A program made the position numbers and the translations under genes. 45,194 nt of DNA from Phellopilus nigrolimitatus (lineage: Eukaryota; Basidiomycota; Agaricomycetes; Hymenochaetales; Hymenochaetaceae). The notes below the pieces were generated by a model that was not told the DNA's origin, did no database searches, and worked only from the letters and a program-made list of their open reading frames with translations. This document shows, piece after piece, positions 24,291-33,722 of the stretch (the stretch's first letter is position 1; each line of letters starts with the position of its first letter). Where the stretch lies: NCBI GenBank assembly GCA_021029095.1, contig JAJOHG010000208.1, positions 1-45,194 on the forward strand, in the 5' to 3' direction.

Positions 24291-24570
24291 CCAATCAAAG
24301 ACAAATGAAAAGTCAACAAAAGTCATGTCTTTCACTTTCTCACAAATTAGAATACATTATACTATGATTATAGTAATACAATCTGATTAAATGTGGATAC
24401 TAAAGAATAGATTACATAGTGAAATACAAGTCAATTGACAGGCTTCTACATCTGTGTGAACAGCTTTTGCTTTGCCACCTATGCACAAGCCATGGCGAGT
24501 ATTTGCCTCTTTGTTGGAGAAGGTGTCTTGGTGAGGGGGACAATCTATAATAACATGAGTGTGGTAGCAT

Positions 24571-24975
24571 TTGCCGGCCATGCCGTGCCAACCGTGCCAC
24601 AGCATAGCCGGCAAGATCAGAGACTTTTCCGAAAGCAGACAAGGTTGTTGCCGTTGGGACGAGCTAATTACAGAATGCTTCTATTGATCTATTCTATCTC
24701 GCTAGCTTATGGCGCCCCGATCCGTCGGCATCACATAAGCAGATCCCCCGCCTCCCCGCTCGCCGTTCGGCGCCGCCTTCGCGTAGCTCAACCAAGAAAT
24801 CAGAAACTCGGTTTATTTGATTTCTAAACCGTAGTTTCCATTGTCTATTCTACTATTCTCGAACCATTTTTTTTCTATTCGAAACTATATGCGATTCGTT
24901 ACAAGATGAAAACAAAGAGTTGCCGCTTGCACGAAGCAAGCGGCGCACACTAAATACAGAAGGCGACAAAGTAAA
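24571..24975 (+). repeat. Inner inverted arm, left (TTGCCGGCCATG end)
   Basis: Begins with the palindromic block TTGCCGGCCATG...CATAGCCGGCAA, then shares TCTATTGATCTAT, TCGCTAGCTTATGGCGC, GATCCC and TTGCTT-type blocks with the reverse complement of 30020-30393. It may be the TIR of a second, nested element or the inner part of one very long TIR. Confidence 0.7.
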
Positions 24976-25079
24976 CGCGCATGTCGCACCCGTGTTAAAA
25001 AGGTTGCGAGCATGCTGAGCGATCTCGAGTTTAAGGTAGTCTTCGTCGGCACCTGCGCATGACAACATCTTGTTGGTGC

Positions 25080-25420
25080 GGATGGCGTTGAAGGTTATAC
25101 AAGGATGCGGATGCGCTGCACGTCGCGTTCCGCCAGCTCGTCAGGCCTCGCATGCGCGTGAGCGATGCATCCTCGATTTTGTGCGAACGCACACTGACCG
25201 GAAGGGGGCGACGACGGGCGGGCGAATTTACGAACTACATCACGCGCTCGTTCAACGAGCGCAGACGTACGTTGTGGACCCGCGCACAGACATGCACGCG
25301 CCCGCGAAGCGACATAAGTGATCACTCCTGTCGCCACGCTGGGCAACACGGATGCGCCGAAATGCCACCCGCCGCACAACTCGAGTCTCAGAGCTGTGCG
25401 CACGTCGAATGACTGATCAT
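25080..25420 (+). pseudogene. Decayed ribosomal protein uS2 (RPS0) fragment
   Basis: Plus-strand pieces match the uS2 core: GEFTNYITRSFNERR, VVDPRTD (frame-shifted) and a degenerate PVATLGNTD, equivalent to the uS2 run FTNYITRSFKEPR...VTDPR...PVIALTDTD. Frame breaks and stops lie between them. It is the inverted counterpart of the fragment at 28640-29000. Confidence 0.6.
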
Positions 25421-26095
25421 CAACGACATCTCCATCGGACTGAACCATCAAAAGCAGGTCCAAAATTCTCTGCATCTCGGCTTCGCCGTCCCAGTCGGAA
25501 ACAGCCTCCATCGACTCCATCAACGGCGCCGAGACAGGGGCAGGCGCGGTGAGTGGAACGGCTGGCTCTTCGCCGAGAGTATCAGGAAGAGATGACGGCG
25601 GCCTCAACGCGACTCTTCAATCTGCTTACCCCTCTCCCATCACTGCCTCTCCGCGGGCGGACCATTGCGACAACCCCGAGTGCCAGCACACCGGTTGCGG
25701 ACGAGGCAGCCATGGACGCGTGGATTCGCGAAGTCTTCTCGGGCTCACCCGTCGTTCCACACGGCGGACGCCACCTATGCTAGGTGACGAGTGGGCTCGG
25801 ACTCATCTGCATCTATGATAATGCTCGCGTTCAAGACGGTCAGCGAGGGGGTGATGGAAAATACCGGCGTCGTGTGAAAGACCGGCGTAGAGGGGACGAG
25901 GACGGGGAAAATCGTCGTCGAATTAGAGGAAGACGGCGATGTGTTCGATGGATAGCCAGTAGGAGTAAATGTGGAAGGTGTCGGAAGCCCTTGATAGCGA
26001 GGACCTTCATTACAGCCTCCCAGCCCTTCTCGAGGGACTTGATCCTCTCTTTAAGTTCTGCGCTCTCCCTCTCGCGCGCCTTCTCGTGATCCAGT

Positions 26096-26380
26096 TCCTC
26101 CTCCTGTCTTCTGGCATCCGTGCGTTGCTTGGAGTCAGAGGTATGCGTGCCCGCCCTGAGAAGCCTGTTCTCCTCCTTGAGCTCGGCGATGCGGCGCTCC
26201 ATGGCGGTGTACTGCGCCTTGCGCTTGTCCCGGGAGTTCTGGGCAGTGATACGGTTGCGGTGGGCGGCGGCGGCGACGACGAGGGGTACCTTCTCGACCT
26301 GCTCGACGCGGTGGCCGCATGCGAGGACGAGCGCGGCGAAGCGGCGCTGGCTCTGGCTTGCGACACGGACGCATCAGCTA
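26096..26380 (-). pseudogene. bZIP transcription-factor domain inside the transposon
   Basis: Minus-strand frame through 26380-26096 gives a basic region AHRNRITAQNSRDKRKAQY followed by the leucine-zipper-like MERRIAELKEENRLLRAG. The N-x7-R spacing and NSRDKRK resemble the Hac1/XBP1-type bZIP of basidiomycetes. Downstream (minus, 25607-25430) a frame with SDWDGEAEMQRILDLLLMVQ and LELCGGWHFG could be the C-terminus of the same protein. No complete gene is visible: the N-terminus before the basic region merges with uS2-like sequence. It is most likely a captured, decayed host fragment, but expression cannot be excluded. Confidence 0.6.
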
Positions 26381-26439
26381 AAGAACAGATAGCACATAAG
26401 AATCGGAACACGTACCAGTGACCCTCCGCTGCCCGTCCA

Positions 26440-26600
26440 TGGGCAGTTCCTTTCTCCACATTCCCGGGGTCGCAAAGGGAGGACATGACCGTTGTCATGT
26501 CCCAGCCGGCCTTCGTGCGGGACTGCGCGACACGGACACGAGCTAAACGGCCGTTGAGATTGCGGAAAAGAGAGTTGAGGGGGCGGCAAGTCGTTGGTGC
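26440..26600 (-). pseudogene. Decayed uS2 (RPS0) fragment, C-terminal region
   Basis: Minus-strand frame reads ARVRVAQSRTKAGWDMTTVM then SSLCDPGNVEKG, a degraded version of the uS2 segment [20 protein letters not shown] that is better preserved at 29040-29260. It lies directly upstream of the bZIP fragment on the same strand. Confidence 0.5.
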
Positions 26601-26870
26601 TGGTGTCGGTGCGGGTGCAGGTGTTGGTGGACCAAAAAAGCGAGTCACACAGCACAAGAGAGCGCGGCCGAGCAAGTAGTGAGACAGCAAGCCAGAGGAC
26701 GACAGCGACGCAGACGACGTAGACGACGTCGTGAAAAAAAGACGACGCGTCATCATCGGCACTGATCCGCGGTCCAAATCGAGTAATATTTTGTTTTGCC
26801 GAGCTGCTGCCGACATTGTGGCTAGAAGAAACGGACAGTGGTATATTAATTTCTGCTCGTTCTGTGCCAC

Positions 26871-27755
26871 ATTAAAATACGAAAAAATAAGTATAATTTA
26901 CTCTATACTATAATTCATTGATTCCTAATTTTAGGGCCTCCAGGAACAAGAATATATGGAGTTATAAAGGAACTACACTGATGAGCCGCTTTCAACAGCA
27001 TTACAGTCAAGGTCTTAGATTTTTATAAATTGGACAGTTCATGCTAGAAAGCTCAGATTTTACAGAGCAGTAGATATATGTACAGTAAGCATTAAATAAA
27101 AACTACAGGCTGAGGACTGTGGTCTTCGGCACTCAACAATCAAAATGTGTGTGATTTTAGTGAATTCAGGTCCGAGACGGCCTGTTTTTGTCTTATTTTA
27201 ATTCATCCCCAGCTTAATAAATTCTGATAACTTGGGAAATACATATATGCATATAAATAATTCATTTCTAAGTGTTAGATTGGAAAATTAGAAGAAGTGG
27301 CTGTCAGGGTGTCTATTTGAGTCGGACAAGACAAGTTTGCAACAGAATCTGCACGCTGTTCATGCTTCAAAACGCTATTTTCGAGATAGCATGTTTCTAC
27401 TTATTCCACAGCTCATCGGACACACAGATAATTTTACACTAGTAGCATAGTTCTATTCAAAAAAACAATCGCCTCAATCCGTCCACTCGATCACATTGTA
27501 GAAAATAATCAGTAAAACTGCAAAAAGAAGGTTTTACATGGGAAAGACATGAGTATATGCTTAATCTAAAATCATCCAGAAAGATCGGGACATCGTGAAT
27601 TTTCAAATATGTAGGAGTAATATATATTTAATCCCTCAGAAAATTCCAAGGTCAACGGCGGTGTATTGGATGTTGTATAAATCATTTAAAGTGCACTCGG
27701 AAGCTAGTGCACGAGCACCGCGCGGGAAGTGCCGAGAGACGCGGACGTCGTCTTG
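26871..27755. other. AT-rich transposon interior, no gene seen
   Basis: Nearly 900 bp of AT-rich sequence without supported open frames. A TATAAA-type box occurs at about 27675, some 80 bp before the ATG at 27756. Confidence 0.5.
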
Positions 27756-27816
27756 ATGTCGCTTGTCGACAACAACAACGACGTCCACGGCCTCAATAGC
27801 GCAACAAAAACCTCAG
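27756..27816 (+). other. Possible first exon inside the transposon
   Basis: ATG at 27756 opens MSLVDNNNDVHGLNSATKTS and ends at a good donor (CAG|GTAAGT). A pyrimidine-rich acceptor (TTTTTTCAG) follows at about 27864-27872, and the frame continues DLFVQSGPLQGTPAACAART. A TATA-like box precedes it. The downstream sequence is tandem-repetitive, so the gene, if any, may be an artefact. No homology is recognised. Confidence 0.3.
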
Positions 27817-27899
27817 GTAAGTACGAAAAACTTTTTATCTACTTATAATGATGTTCTGACATCTTTTTTCAGACCTTTTTGTGCAGTCAGGACCGCTGC

Positions 27900-28520
27900 A
27901 GGGCACGCCAGCAGCTTGTGCAGCACGCACGGCCGCGCCCCTGTGTGTGGACACGACACGCACGTTCTTTCTTGTGCGGCCGCCCTCTTTCGCTCACAGT
28001 GCACGGCGCTCCCGCACGGGCACTGTTTCTCTTGGTCTTTCTTTCTCTCGCGGTCTCCCTCTCTCGTGGTCTCCGTCTCTTGCGGTCTCTCTCCCGGCTA
28101 CCCTTTCTTGCGGCCTCCCTTTCTCACGGTCGACACGTCTCGCGGTACGCTTCAAATCCACAGATGACATCCGCGCTGCCTCGTCATACTGAGAACGCGC
28201 GGATGGAGACTCAATCTGCCCTGCGGTCGGGATGGTGGCCGAACAAGCGGTGCGTACGGCCGTCCTCTTCTGTGTGGGCACGGCACGCTCGCTCGTACGT
28301 CCTCCCTCCCATACGGCCTCTTTCTCGCACGCCCTTGCTCCCGCGCATTTCCTCTCGCGCGGTTTGCCTTTCGCGCGGCCGACCCTTGTGCAGCCGACAC
28401 ACCGTGTGCTCAAGCGCGGCACGAACAGCAGCCTCTCCCATGACCTCCCTCTCCGCTTCAAATCCAGTAGATGACATCCACGCTGCCCCGTCATAACGAG
28501 AACATGCTGGACGCACGCGC
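27900..28520 (+). repeat. Degenerate ~300-bp tandem duplication in transposon interior
   Basis: The block GCTTCAAATCCA..GATGACATCC..GCTGCC..CGTCATA..GAGAAC occurs at about 28150-28195 and again at 28455-28505. The preceding C/T-rich stretches (CTCGCGG..CTCCC type) repeat too. Open frames across it are repeat artefacts. Confidence 0.6.
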
Positions 28521-28639
28521 AGATGCCCCGCCGTCTTTCCCTCCTGTCTCTCGCACGAAGACCTCTGCGAACAGATTCGCCATTCCTTTCCTTTCGCATC
28601 CCTCGTGCGCAGGGCCGCGCTACACAGGCGGAGTACCAC

Positions 28640-29000
28640 GCGCCTCTTGTGAGGCTCATCGCGTGGCGTGCCTTGTTCGTCGGGATCGCGACGTCGACGG
28701 ACTGCAGCGATGCGTCCGTGTCACTCAGCGCGGCGACAGGAGTACTCGCATATGCCGCTTCGCGGGTGTACGCGCGGTTCCATCACGACGTACATCCACG
28801 CTCGTTGAACGAGCGCGTGATGTAGTTCGTGAGTCTGTCTGCCCGTTGTCTCCCCCCTCCCTGCCAGCGTGCGTTCGTGCAAAATCGAGGATGCGACGAA
28901 CTGCAGCGGTGCGTCCATGCCGCTCAGCACGTACGTCGCTTCCGGGAACACCTCGTCTACGTGTGGGCTCTCGAATTTGAACAGACATGGCTTGTTGATG
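28640..29000 (-). pseudogene. Decayed uS2 (RPS0) fragment, core region
   Basis: Minus-strand pieces in order: RLTNYITRSFNERG, then REAAYASTPVAALSDTDASL, then QSVDVAIPTNKARHAMSL. These follow uS2 closely (REASYVNIPVIALTDTD..FVDVAIPTNNKARHAIGL) with frameshifts between them. Introns are not evident inside the matching stretches. It is a clear relic of a host ribosomal protein gene. Confidence 0.75.
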
Positions 29001-29039
29001 AGCGCATGGGTCCGACGTCTTTCCTGTTCGTCACAAGGG

Positions 29040-29260
29040 CTTTGTTCTGTGCCTCCTGCTGCTGCTGCTTCTCGATTTCCTCCGGGTCGCGGTAGAAGAA
29101 CATGTCGGTCATTACATCCCAGCCGTCCTTTGTGCGCGGGACTGTGCAGCGCAGGCGGAGCACCTCGCGGCAGAGTAGCCATCAAATGAGGCCGACCGCA
29201 TAGCGCGCCTTGTTCGTCAGAATCGTGACGTCGACGATCCACGGTAGCACAAACGCGTCC
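29040..29260 (-). pseudogene. uS2 (RPS0) fragment, C-terminal region, best preserved
   Basis: The minus-strand frames read VDVTILTNKARYAVGLIWWL then [20 protein letters not shown] and [20 protein letters not shown]. The last is a signature of fungal uS2. It overlaps in content with the core fragment at 28640-29000, so at least two partial uS2 copies sit side by side. After the Gln-rich end the frame leaves the family. Confidence 0.8.
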
Positions 29261-29960
29261 TCGCGGGCCGGGGTGCAGCGCCGCTCGCGGTCTTTAGGGT
29301 GAGGGTTAGTGGCACGGAGGGGGAGTGCGCACGGAAGAGGAGCGTGTTGGGCGCGTTGGACGTGAGCGACTGGATGGTGAAGCCCGATGTGCCCGGAAGC
29401 GTGGTGAGGGTGGTGGAGGTGTTTATCGCGCTTTTAGTGGAGATCAACTTGATTGGGACGGGAAGAGAGGGGGAGGGAGGACGCACCCACTGCTCGTCTT
29501 GAGGAGCAGTTCGGTCGCGCGCGAGCTCACGCTGCCTCCATTGGCGTGCGACATGGAGGCGGACGCAGCGACGATCGCGCTGGACATGACGGTTTGAGCG
29601 AGGGAGACGTGTGGCACGACCTCATGATGGGTGCGTTGGACGTCTTGAGCGTGCCGGCCTGCACGTCTACTGTTCTGTTTTATTTTTTTTCTCCTTCTTT
29701 TTTTGATTTCTTCTCGCGAGCTCCGTAGAACAAATAGGACTCGAGCAGACGGAAAGCGGACTTCTGCGGCGATGCCAGCGTTTTTCGTCTTCAGATCGAG
29801 CGTGCGGAATGCGAGACCCGCCGCGAGCCTGTGGCGGAAGTCATTGAAATCCGTCTCGAGCTTCTTGTGCACGCATCCTGGCACGGTGCAGGACGACGTT
29901 GAAGCACAGCATGTCGCGCGGGAGCAGTTCGCGCAACATCAAGACGCATACGTGCGCAGG
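29261..29960 (-). other. Unrecognised coding-like stretch in transposon
   Basis: Minus-strand frames with non-random composition: TDFNDFRHRLAAGLAFRTLD, QTVMSSAIVAASASMSHANG, and INTSTTLTTLPGTSGFTIQS. They could be further captured host exons. No family was recognised, and no continuous model with valid junctions was found. Confidence 0.3.
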
Positions 29961-30019
29961 CGGCTTTAGAACGATGCACGCGCATGCATACAATCTCAAG
30001 ACACACGACCTCAAGACAG

Positions 30020-30393
30020 CTGTATTTAATGTGCGCCGCTTGCTTGCTCCGTGCAAGTGGCAACTCCTTGTTTTCATCCTGTAACGAATCCCATATGGTT
30101 TCAAATAGAAAAAAAAGGGTACGAGAATAGTAGAACAGACTACACTTTCCAGAACAAATAAGTCGGGTTTCTGATTTCTTGGCTGAAGCTGCGCGAAGTG
30201 TTGCCGAACGGCGGGCAGGGGATCTGCTTATGTGATGCCGACGGGTCGGCGCGCCATAAGCTAGCGAGATAGATAGATCAATAGAAGCAGTCTAAATTAT
30301 TTGTAATTAGCTCCTCCCGCCGGCAACAGCCCTATCCAATTTTGGATAAGTCTCTGGATTTGCCGGCCATGCTGTGGCAGCCATGGCCGGCAA
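30020..30393 (-). repeat. Inner inverted arm, right
   Basis: Reverse-complement partner of 24571-24975. It ends at a palindrome TTGCCGGCCATG..CCATGGCCGGCAA (30360-30393). Confidence 0.7.
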
Positions 30394-30527
30394 GCCCTGA
30401 GGCTACCCGGTGTTAAATAACCACATTTGCTTAATCAACCTTATTATAATGTATTCTAAGTTGTGTAACACTTGAGGTTTCCAGTTTGTCTTGAGTATCA
30501 TTTGACTGACTAAGATATTCCAAGCTT

Positions 30528-30735
30528 GGGCACCCCCATCTTTTGGGCACCCCCATCTTTTGGGAATGCCCATGGGCACGCCCAAGCTTTGGGAATGCCC
30601 ATGGGCATGCCCAAGCTTTGGGGATGCCCATGGGCATGCCCATAGTGGGAATGTCCTAATTTGGGCATGCTCATGGTGGGCATGCCCAAAGCTTGGGGAT
30701 GCCCATGGTGGGAATGCCCAAGCTGAGGCTCCCCA
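30528..30735. repeat. Subterminal array of palindromic TGGGCATGCCCA units, right
   Basis: About ten units such as GGGCATGCCCAAGCTTTGGG and GGGCACGCCCAAGC. Same motif class as 24002-24290 but a different consensus, so the two arrays expanded independently. Confidence 0.85.
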
Positions 30736-31179
30736 AACTTTGGGAATACCTTATATAATTACATAGCAATGCTATATAGTGCTTTAAAGTCAGATAATAC
30801 TATCTACACTGCATGCACTATTTTAGTCTCATGAATACAACTTGTGTGATCCTACACATATTTTTTGCACTGTCCAAATATGAGCTTGTGCATCATGACA
30901 CCAACTTTACAATAAGAGTTGTAGAGAAAGCATTATACATGTGTATATAGACGTGTAGTGTAAAAAGAAAGCCTGCATCTACATTGTGAATTAATTTTCT
31001 GCATTTTGTCAGATGCCCCAACTGATTTTTGAACTAACCTGCATCTGATCAGCCCTAGCCAAACCCTGGTGGCCCAGACCAGTTTTAAACTGTAGTTCAG
31101 GCCTTAATTGGTATTATAGCATACCAATATAATGCTAGATACAATGCATGCAACAGGGACAATATTTATATAATTAGGT

Positions 31180-31426
31180 CCAATTATCTGGGAATTCCCA
31201 TACCAGGGCCCCCTGACAGCCAGTGACAAGTTATGGGATTCCCCAAGAATGGGCATTCCCAAAGACCCTGAAATACACCCGGGGATCCCCACAGTTGGGC
31301 ATGCCCAAGCATATGGGCATGCCCATCAGCCATGGGACTCACATAACCAAGCAGGACCTATTAGGAGGAACCCTCATATGGGTCGGTCCTACCTAATAGG
31401 TCCACCGTAGGGGGGTGCCTGAAGTG
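31180..31426 (-). repeat. Transposon terminal inverted repeat, right
   Basis: Reverse complement begins CACTTCAGGCACCCCCCTAC. Pairs with 23241-23490. Followed directly by the target duplication GGCAGAA (31427-31433). Confidence 0.88.
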
Positions 31427-31821
31427 GGCAGAAAACTAATAGCAGTGTTTCGTTGTCGGATGCGTTCGAGCGACCTGGGTTCAAGCGACCGCTGGTTTTA
31501 TTGAAAAAACTCGACGCTCGGCCTCTGAGACCGTGCATACAATGTTTGCGATGACCTGATGCAAAATCAACTTTACTTGCAAACTACATAGAGACGCGAT
31601 CTTTTAGTACTATTCCCGCATCAAAGTGATATGCTCCGTTCAGCAGTTCCTCCATAATTTTTTCCCCCTACATTGCCAGGTTTGAATACGACATTTGATT
31701 AATGAGTTCTACTCGCGGTGGGGCAAAGTACAGCGTAGAAATAAATAAAGCACAGAGGTGAATGGTTGGACCTAAATCTACTCACACTGTCTAATCGAAA
31801 CCCAGATAAATCAGAAGCTAC

Positions 31822-32874
31822 ATGCCACCTAGAAGGCACTCAAGTCCCGGTTCTACTCCCCAAAGACATATTCAACCCCAATATGTAGGGATCGACTCTA
31901 CCGATTATGGGGTCTATTATTATAAGAAGATTCTCGGGGGAGGAGCTCACGGACAAATCTGGGTACGTTGATCAGGAATTTTGCAATGTATTTAGGCTCA
32001 CAACTACCTTCTAAACGGAAAAGGAATGTGATTGGGAGCATCCAAATAGACCAGGAGAAAGACAGGCTGTTGCTGTAAAGGTGATCCGGAGGGACAGTAG
32101 CATCAGAGATCTCGTCAAGAGGGAAGTCGCAATACTGAGGGAGATAAGAGATACTGCCGAAGAGGGCAGCCCGGGATACTCTCACCTTGTAACTCAGTTT
32201 CAAGCCAAAAGATAGGATAAACACAAGTTCGGGAACCCCTGGGTATATGGCACCAGAAACCATTATGGGTTATGATCAGAGTATAAGAGTAGACTGCTGG
32301 GCCGTTGGGTACGTGATTATATAATACCAGAAGTTTATCACCTCATTTGCAATTCTTGATTACAGTGTAATGACTTATGGAATACTGGTTGGGAAGAGTC
32401 CATTCTACAACCCTGGCAACAACTCAAAAATAAAAGAGCAAAAAAATCTTTTAATCCGAAACATAGACTACTCAAGCCATGTATGGACAAAATCGGGTAA
32501 GCACATTCCAAACAAACAGTCACGTTGTATCCGCTTATCATTTTCCATAGCTCTCGATTTCGTCCAGCATCTTTTGATGCGTGACACTGGCTCAAAACGT
32601 CGTCTGTCAGCAAACAAGGCATTAATGCATAACGTATGGATTTTCAATTTAATGAGTTTAGATGTTTATATCAAACTTGGCTTTATAGTGGATTCCAACA
32701 GGTCCAGAAAGTCGGGAGCCACCCCGTGGCGTAGATTACTACAAGCAGATTCCCTGCACATTTGAAAATTGTGAACTTGAACGACAAAGACTTATGAATG
32801 ACGTAAAGGAAGTATTCTGGAATCCTGCAGACCCACGGGCATACCAAGAACCTGCAGATCGTAGACGTCGATAA
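31822..32874 (+). pseudogene. Cassette kinase, right copy, catalytic core deleted
   Basis: Exon 1 (31822-31962, 141 nt) and exon 2 (32024-32188, 165 nt) have exactly the left-copy lengths and encode the N-lobe: GGGAHGQIW loop and VAVKVIRRD with the ATP-site Lys. From the start of intron 2 to just before GTPGYMAPE about 520 bp are missing compared with the left copy (left about 4030-4550), so the alpha-D, HRD and DFG exons are gone. GTPGYMAPETIMGYDQS, the exon MTYGILVGKSPFYNPGNN and the final exon ending PRAYQEPADRRRR (stop at 32874) remain open. The remaining sequence after exon 2 meets a stop (AAAAGATAG) unless spliced by an unusually short intron. It cannot be an active kinase. Confidence 0.75.
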
Positions 32875-33722
32875 GCCACTTCGCAGAAATGAAAGAGCGG
32901 GTTCTGATACTTGCAGGATTCCTTTCATAATCACTGGACTGTGCACAAGCAATACAAGGACCGGATTCAAGACATATTTCCGTACAAGTAATCGAATATA
33001 TTTGTGTAGTTAGAATCTTCGTACAAAAGCCACACTATACATATAATTACAGTTTGAGTATATCTGGAGCTGGCTTACACACCTAACACTTGCAAATTTT
33101 ATATCAGTCTGATTTAAGAAAAGGTGTAATAAAGAAGAAAGCAAACATAATACCGTACTGCGAGGATTTGAAACCGCATGGTCCTATAGACATAATTTCG
33201 GCGTGCTAGTGAGCTCAACGGTCTATCAGAGGCGCTTCGAGTGTTCGACATACACAGAATCGATGGTAAAACCTTTCTGTTATCCGGCTTTCGAGGGTTC
33301 AGCTCTCTAAGGTAAAGGAAGCGACGTCCCCTTCTCTGCCTGCCACGAAACATAAATTCGCGGCGTCTAGATTACAAGAATTTTAAGAGTCCGCTAGAGC
33401 CCGTCGGTCTGCTAAATAATAGTGAGCAGTACAGTTTCGAACATCTGTATGTAAATACGTATCAATGATACCATCCATAACAGAGTAGATTCGGAAAACC
33501 AAGGCGGAGTTTGCGATTTGAAGCACAGCACCAAAAACATCAGTACATACATGACGAGCAGGAATGAACATCGACTACGAGAAGCCAGTAAAGTGGTAAA
33601 AGCAGAATAAAACGGGATGACTTACCTTGGTGAGCAATTTTTGGACAAGTTCAAGTGCTCAATCACTTTTCAGTGGTTAGTACTAGGATTAGTCAGCAGC
33701 CACATGCCGGACGATGTGCCCG

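Larger units (their letters stand above)
23241..31426. mobile_element. 8.2-kb DNA transposon with long TIRs, no transposase seen
   Basis: Both ends begin CACTTCAGGCACCCCCCTAC as inverted repeats, and the flanks carry a 7-bp duplication (GGCAGAA). Over the outer ~245 bp the two ends differ at only about four positions by hand alignment. Similarity then continues, weaker and with gaps, through subterminal palindrome arrays to an inner pair of inverted arms at 24571-24975 and 30020-30393. The interior (25000-30000) has no long open frame, only decayed pieces of uS2 and bZIP genes and tandem repeats, so it is probably non-autonomous. The CACT start recalls CACTA elements, but those make 2-3-bp duplications. 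A 7-bp duplication with long TIRs would fit a Mutator-, P- or KDZ-like group. I leave the superfamily open. Confidence 0.85.
20307..33722 (+). repeat. Right kinase/A/B cassette, split by a transposon
   Basis: Inverted copy of 2588-7888. Segment 20307-23240 matches the left cassette from its A end to about 5330. Segment 31427-33722 continues the match to the kinase end. The 8,186 bp in between are a transposon. Without it the copy is about 5.2 kb against 5.3 kb on the left. The right copy has a lost splice acceptor and a 2-nt insertion in A, an insertion in B, a 26-C run near 22336, and loss of three catalytic exons in the kinase. Confidence 0.85.

Noticed and set aside
23994..24335. Overlapping open frames rich in Gly-His-Ala-His-Pro on both strands
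   Set aside because: Produced by the palindromic TGGGCATGCCCA array; the repeat is open in several frames at once and encodes nothing recognisable.
27879..28496. 205-codon frame in the transposon interior
   Set aside because: Lies over a ~300-bp tandem duplication with C/T-rich runs; several frames are open, and the minus strand is too.
23241..31426. CACTA-type classification based on the CACT terminus and subterminal repeats
   Set aside because: CACTA elements make 2-3-bp duplications. Here the empty site supports a 7-bp duplication, and GAA/GGC do not match as a 3-bp one.
31898..32263. 121-codon minus-strand frame in the right cassette
   Set aside because: Antisense to the kinase N-lobe exons, whose plus-strand translation carries the glycine loop and VAVK motif.
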